From NCBI GenBank assembly GCA_039105265.1, contig JAPFFF010000010.1, positions 1,984,001 through 2,048,000 of the forward strand: a DNA stretch of 64,000 nt. Direction: 5' to 3'. The notes below the pieces were generated by a model. The model was given only the letters and a program-made list of their open reading frames with translations, searched no databases and was not told where the DNA came from. This stretch comes from Tritrichomonas musculus. Lineage: Eukaryota > Parabasalia > Tritrichomonadida > Tritrichomonadidae. This document shows, one piece after another, positions 60,278 through 64,000 of the stretch (the stretch's first letter is position 1; each line of letters starts with the position of its first letter). The position numbers and the translations under genes were made by a program.

Positions 60278-60724
60278 CCTTTATTTAAAATGACTGTTCA
60301 TATCACATTCATTATTTATAAAACGCTATTTTTTTATTTGAAATATTTGAATAAATTCAGATTAGATAATATATTTAATTCAGTTTTTTTATCATTAATA
60401 ATTATGTGATGCTTATTTTCCTATTACTTTCGTTATAAATCAATATTTTTTCTTTTATTTTCTTTCAAACAAATTTGATAAAATGACGCAATTTAATTCA
60501 ATTTTTTTTTTATAGTCCTAAATTATGTTTATATATGATATATAGATATTGCTTTGAAATTCTACTATTTTCATTATTCTTTTTAATTTTTTCCCTATTT
60601 ATTTATATCTTTTTCAAGTTTATTGACATGAACATTTTAGAAAAAGTAAATCATGTATGCTTTAAAGCTTTTTTGAAAACTATATGATTTCAATATTATA
60701 AATTATATTTAGTTAATGTTTTTT
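60278..60724. other. Spacer between OsmC and H-protein genes
   Basis: 447 bp of AT-rich DNA with no gene. It should hold the OsmC promoter; no specific motif stands out. Confidence 0.5.
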
Positions 60725-61135
60725 TTAATTTGAAGCAAGATACTTTTTATAACTTGATTCATCCATCAATTTCCCTACATCTGTAGAATCTGATAATTGT
60801 AGCTTGCACAACCATCCATCTTTTTCAGGTGATTTATTAACAATTGTTGGATCATCAGAAATTGCTTTATTAACTTCAATAATGGTTCCAGACATTGGAG
60901 CAAAAACAGGTGATGTGGATTTGATTGATTCAATATCTCCTAATTCTTCACCAGCTTTGACACTTTTATTTAACTGAAAATCAGCAAAAGATACATCTCC
61001 CATTTGATGTTGTGCAAAATCGGATATTCCAACTATTCCTGTATTACCATTGATATCAATCCATTCATGAGTTCTTGCATAATATTTTGTGAATGATCGA
61101 TATACTTTTATTGATGAAGATGCCAACCTAAGCAT
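60725..61135 (-). CDS. Glycine cleavage H-protein (hydrogenosomal)
   Basis: 136 residues from an ATG. The presequence MLRLASSSIKVYRSF is hydrogenosomal in type. The lipoyl domain has THEWIDINGNTGIVGISDFA, then GDIESIKSTSPVFAPMSG with the lipoyl lysine Lys72, and ends DGWLCKLQLSD. It carries lipoyl groups for L-protein. Trichomonads lack a complete glycine decarboxylase, so H- and L-proteins are thought to serve OsmC instead. It is co-directional with OsmC, 447 bp upstream of it. Confidence 0.95.
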   Translation of the reverse strand: MLRLASSSIKVYRSFTKYYARTHEWIDINGNTGIVGISDFAQHQMGDVSFADFQLNKSVKAGEELGDIESIKSTSPVFAPMSGTIIEVNKAISDDPTIVNKSPEKDGWLCKLQLSDSTDVGKLMDESSYKKYLASN

Positions 61136-61662
61136 TTTGTAAAAATGATATAAAATAATTATCGTTTATAATCGTTGATTTCAAATATTGAAAAAGTTGA
61201 TTGTATATGAAAATTTTATAAAATGATTCATATTTATAAATAAAAATATAAATTTAATCTTTATCAGTTTAATTATTAAAAAAGAGAAACAATGAAACGA
61301 AATAGTCAATTTTTAATGGATGATGATCAAAATTTCAATTTTTCAGAAAAAGCAATGAGTTTATATTATACGAAATCTTAAGATGGCAACATTCCATAGA
61401 AAAAAAGATTCAACATCTGCTTTTCATAAAAAGTTTATGTCAATAATAAAGATATTTCACCAAAATGAACATTATTTAAAAATTCTATATCACCTAAATT
61501 TTGTAGAAAAAATAGGGATAAGTTGAAAATAAAACTAAAAATAAAAGATATTTAAATAGAATAAAGTATTTATATTTTTCTAATTAAATCATTTTTATTC
61601 ATCATGTATGATAAGAAGAATTTTTTTGAATTGAGCACTTATATAATACAAATGAATAAACT
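61136..61662. other. Intergenic AT-rich DNA
   Basis: A small plus-strand open frame at 61291 (MKRNSQFLMDDDQNFNFSEK..., 29 residues, TAA then DGNIP) may be a protein remnant. Nothing else is supported. Confidence 0.4.
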
Positions 61663-62931
61663 TTAGGTATGGCTCTTTCTGATTTTAGATTGAAACCTTC
61701 GAATCTCATCGTATGCCTGCTGAATTGTCACATCAACGGGTATATTCTTCATTGAGTTAACAACTGAGCTGGTCAAAATCATAGAATCCAAGTCATTGAA
61801 AGCTGTTGGTGGCTGATTAAAGCGAGTTACGACAGTATTTACTCCGTGTTTATTCTTTGAAAACAACGAGAAAGAAGCGAGCCACGCATTGTACTTACTC
61901 TTCAATGTCTGCTGAACCCAAACGTCAACAATTGGCGGTTTCACATCAAATCTTCCAATGTTCGACATCTCAGACAAAAGAATCGGTCCTAAATCAGGAA
62001 TTCCGTCCTGCATTGCCTCGAAAGAAGCAAAAATGCTTCCGTCTTTTTTCATCTCGTTGAAACGATTTCTGATCATTTTCCCGACCTGACGAACTGTCAT
62101 ATTTGGCCTCACGTCATTCAATCTCAAGTTTATCTCAGTAAAATTCTCGCAGACAAGACGATTGATGCTTTTTTTACTCATGAATTGGCGAAAGTCAACA
62201 CAGCACATAATCCCAAAATCTGGAAATTGAATCGTGCCATTCAATGCCATCACATTCAAAGGAATAAAGGTCCAATACATGTCCGTTAAGCCCATTTTGT
62301 TGCTAAGGAACTGATAATCAGTGGCATCGGATTCATAGGTATGCGATTTGCATTTCGCCTCTTGGTCAATTTCAAGGTCAATTTTTGAACTTTGCTTAAC
62401 GTACGGAATATGTTTCATGTCTTCAATATGGCGCTCTATCAGTTGCTTCATGTTCTTGTTGGAAAATTCACTTGGGAATAGTTCGTGTGGAGTAAATGGA
62501 ATCTTCCTTGGCGATTGAAGCTGTAAGTAATTGTCATCGAAATGTTGATTTAATAATCGTGGATATAAATCGATAAAGAAACCACCATCGTAAATCATAT
62601 GGGTTGCGTTGACCGCTACAATGTTGTTGTTCGCGGCTATATTGCATAATGCTTTGGAAAAATTGATAGGTAAATTTTTATCTATGTATATGGCTGCTTC
62701 TTGACATGTTCGTATGTTTTCTGGAAGAGGATAAACTGGAATAGTTTGAACATCATAAATCAAATTATCATCTTTCGTTTTGAGATGAAACCCGATCATT
62801 GATTTTTGAAAATTGTCTATTAACAATGGAACATATGAAGATTTTTCAGTTTCAATTGCAAATTGGCATGCTTCATTAGTTAGAGTAAACATTTTTTCGA
62901 ATTCATTTAGCTTCCTTGTTGTTTGAAGCAT
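61663..62931 (-). CDS. Condensation/acyltransferase-like protein with HxxxDG motif
   Basis: 422 residues. ATHMIYDGGFF matches the HxxxDG active-site motif of the CoA-dependent acyltransferase superfamily (condensation domains, alcohol acetyltransferases, wax-ester and PapA-type enzymes). The rest follows the two-lobe pattern, with DFGIMCCVDFRQFMS and a central SFEAMQDGIPDLG block. The length suits a single complete domain. It may transfer acyl groups in lipid or secondary metabolism; the substrate is unknown. GC content is higher than in neighbouring genes, a possible sign of lateral transfer. Confidence 0.65.
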   Translation of the reverse strand: MLQTTRKLNEFEKMFTLTNEACQFAIETEKSSYVPLLIDNFQKSMIGFHLKTKDDNLIYDVQTIPVYPLPENIRTCQEAAIYIDKNLPINFSKALCNIAANNNIVAVNATHMIYDGGFFIDLYPRLLNQHFDDNYLQLQSPRKIPFTPHELFPSEFSNKNMKQLIERHIEDMKHIPYVKQSSKIDLEIDQEAKCKSHTYESDATDYQFLSNKMGLTDMYWTFIPLNVMALNGTIQFPDFGIMCCVDFRQFMSKKSINRLVCENFTEINLRLNDVRPNMTVRQVGKMIRNRFNEMKKDGSIFASFEAMQDGIPDLGPILLSEMSNIGRFDVKPPIVDVWVQQTLKSKYNAWLASFSLFSKNKHGVNTVVTRFNQPPTAFNDLDSMILTSSVVNSMKNIPVDVTIQQAYDEIRRFQSKIRKSHT

Positions 62932-63498
62932 CTTTGTCTATTAAAAAGTATCATCGTTTTCTATTGAAAAAGTTACTTTTTTATTTTAAAGTAAAGTTAT
63001 TTCTACTCATCAAGATACATATATACATCCTAACATTTGAATTAAAAAAAGTTTTAGTCTAAACTAATATTTTTACATTAATCTAAAATGGGAAAATATC
63101 TCCTGATTTTCTTTATTTGGCATCATTATTTATATGAAACCAAATGAATGCAGAATATATTGAATTTGCGATTTTGTTTAACGCAAAAAATAGAGAAAAA
63201 ATGAAATTAAAAAAAATCCATTTTAAAAGAACTTGTGTATTATTGACCTTATTAGGATATTTTAACTTTAATTATAAAATATTAATTAATCTGTATTTGA
63301 TAATTATAAATATATATAAATTAATTTTGTATCTCTTTTAAACATGGAAAAAATACAATTTTTTCACCATCGCTTAAAAATTAAATATTGAATGAAAAAT
63401 ATAAGTTGGACTACTCCCTTAAACTGAAAAGCAGTTATATTTTTTACATAAAAAACTTTCTAGAAAAAGATTTAAAAAATAACTTTTATTAATTTCAT
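62932..63498. other. Intergenic AT-rich DNA
   Basis: A 65-residue Lys/Ile-rich open frame at 63144-63341 has no coding signature. No other feature seen. Confidence 0.5.
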
Positions 63499-64000
63499 TT
63501 ATATCCAAGCATCATCAAAGTTATTTTGAAGATTTTTGTTTAAATTAATTTTTGCTTCTTTGCTATTTTTAGAGTCAATTAAAGAAGTTGTTTCAGATAT
63601 GTCTTCAACCAAACCTTCGTTTATTTTCCTCCTATTAATTATCAAAAAGGCAATTCCAGCAATTGAAAATATAACTGCACAAGATCCACATATTATGCCG
63701 ATTAGTTGTGCTTGTGATATCCTTTTTTTATTCACAATGATATATGTAACCGAAACTTGTGAATAAGAAGGAGAAAGATAGTAAATAATGTATGGTTTGT
63801 ACCCAATTGTTTGTGATTTTACTTGGCAATAAGAGTAAGTATTGCCATCATTCAAGTAGCACAATGAATATGAATATTGATTATAATAAGATTGTGAAAA
63901 AGTTACTGATCTAACGTATGAATAAGTTAAAATCATTGATAATGAAGCAATTTCACCAAATTTGGATTGTGTTGGACTTTGAGTAAAAATATCTGAATCA
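63499..64000 (-). CDS. C-terminal part of a type I surface membrane protein (runs off the window)
   Basis: The frame is open from the stop at 63499 to the window edge, so the first ATG in view (63936) is internal. It shows a Ser/Tyr/Gln-rich ectodomain end (DIFTQSPTQSKFGEIASLSM), a transmembrane helix (QLIGIICGSCAVIFSIAGIAFLIINRRK) and a ~45-residue acidic tail. This is the same build as the surface protein at 2636-8332. Ligand and function unknown. Confidence 0.75.
   Translation of the reverse strand, partial: DSDIFTQSPTQSKFGEIASLSMILTYSYVRSVTFSQSYYNQYSYSLCYLNDGNTYSYCQVKSQTIGYKPYIIYYLSPSYSQVSVTYIIVNKKRISQAQLIGIICGSCAVIFSIAGIAFLIINRRKINEGLVEDISETTSLIDSKNSKEAKINLNKNLQNNFDDAWI

Noticed and set aside
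63144-63341. 65-residue Lys/Ile-rich open frame
   Set aside because: Its composition equals random AT-rich DNA, and no homologous motif is visible.

Overview
The window is AT-rich, gene-sparse nuclear DNA of a trichomonad protist (Parabasalia), most like Tritrichomonas. This is inferred from intronless genes, short hydrogenosome-type presequences, BspA-like leucine-rich repeat genes, divergent protein kinases, Myb remnants, and a large Maverick/Polinton. No database search was possible.

Layout. Bases 1-16588 are host DNA: a kinase-like gene, a glycosidase (GH3) remnant, a very large surface-protein gene split by one in-frame stop, a Myb remnant, a kinase with a long N-terminal region, a BspA-LRR/Sel1 fusion gene, a hairpin locus and two facing tRNA-Ala halves. 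Bases 16589-48456 are a 31.9 kb Maverick/Polinton with identical 222-bp terminal inverted repeats and a 6-bp target duplication. It sits inside a host gene whose pieces lie on both flanks. A second, related element end (17540-24459) is nested within it, carrying a superfamily 2 helicase and 4.4 kb of repeats. The outer element carries two giant paralogous surface-type proteins, a Pro/Thr-stalk protein, a protein-primed type DNA polymerase B, GIY-YIG and HNH type nucleases, a candidate double jelly-roll capsid protein, a packaging ATPase, an integrase and several small proteins. Bases 48457-64000 are host again: the other flank of the disrupted gene, a 2 kb interval bounded by inverted repeats, a Mutator-like transposase remnant, long empty AT-rich DNA, an MFS sugar transporter, a BspA pseudogene, a foldback repeat, and a cluster of hydrogenosomal genes (L-protein/dihydrolipoamide dehydrogenase, OsmC peroxidase, glycine-cleavage H-protein), then a condensation-type acyltransferase-like gene and the 3' end of another surface protein gene.

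Most notable. (1) L-protein, OsmC and H-protein, reported to form one peroxide-reducing chain in trichomonad hydrogenosomes, lie side by side in 3 kb. (2) A family of two-tier hairpins with compensatory changes (GGTTA/TAACC, GGTGA/TCACC, GGTGA/TCGCC) recurs in the spacers of both elements, including between convergent genes. (3) Five TGTACAGT sites spaced exactly 11 bp apart lie near the right end of the Maverick. (4) Two facing tRNA-Ala halves together contain the G3-U70 alanine identity pair. (5) A host gene is cut cleanly by a very recent Maverick insertion.
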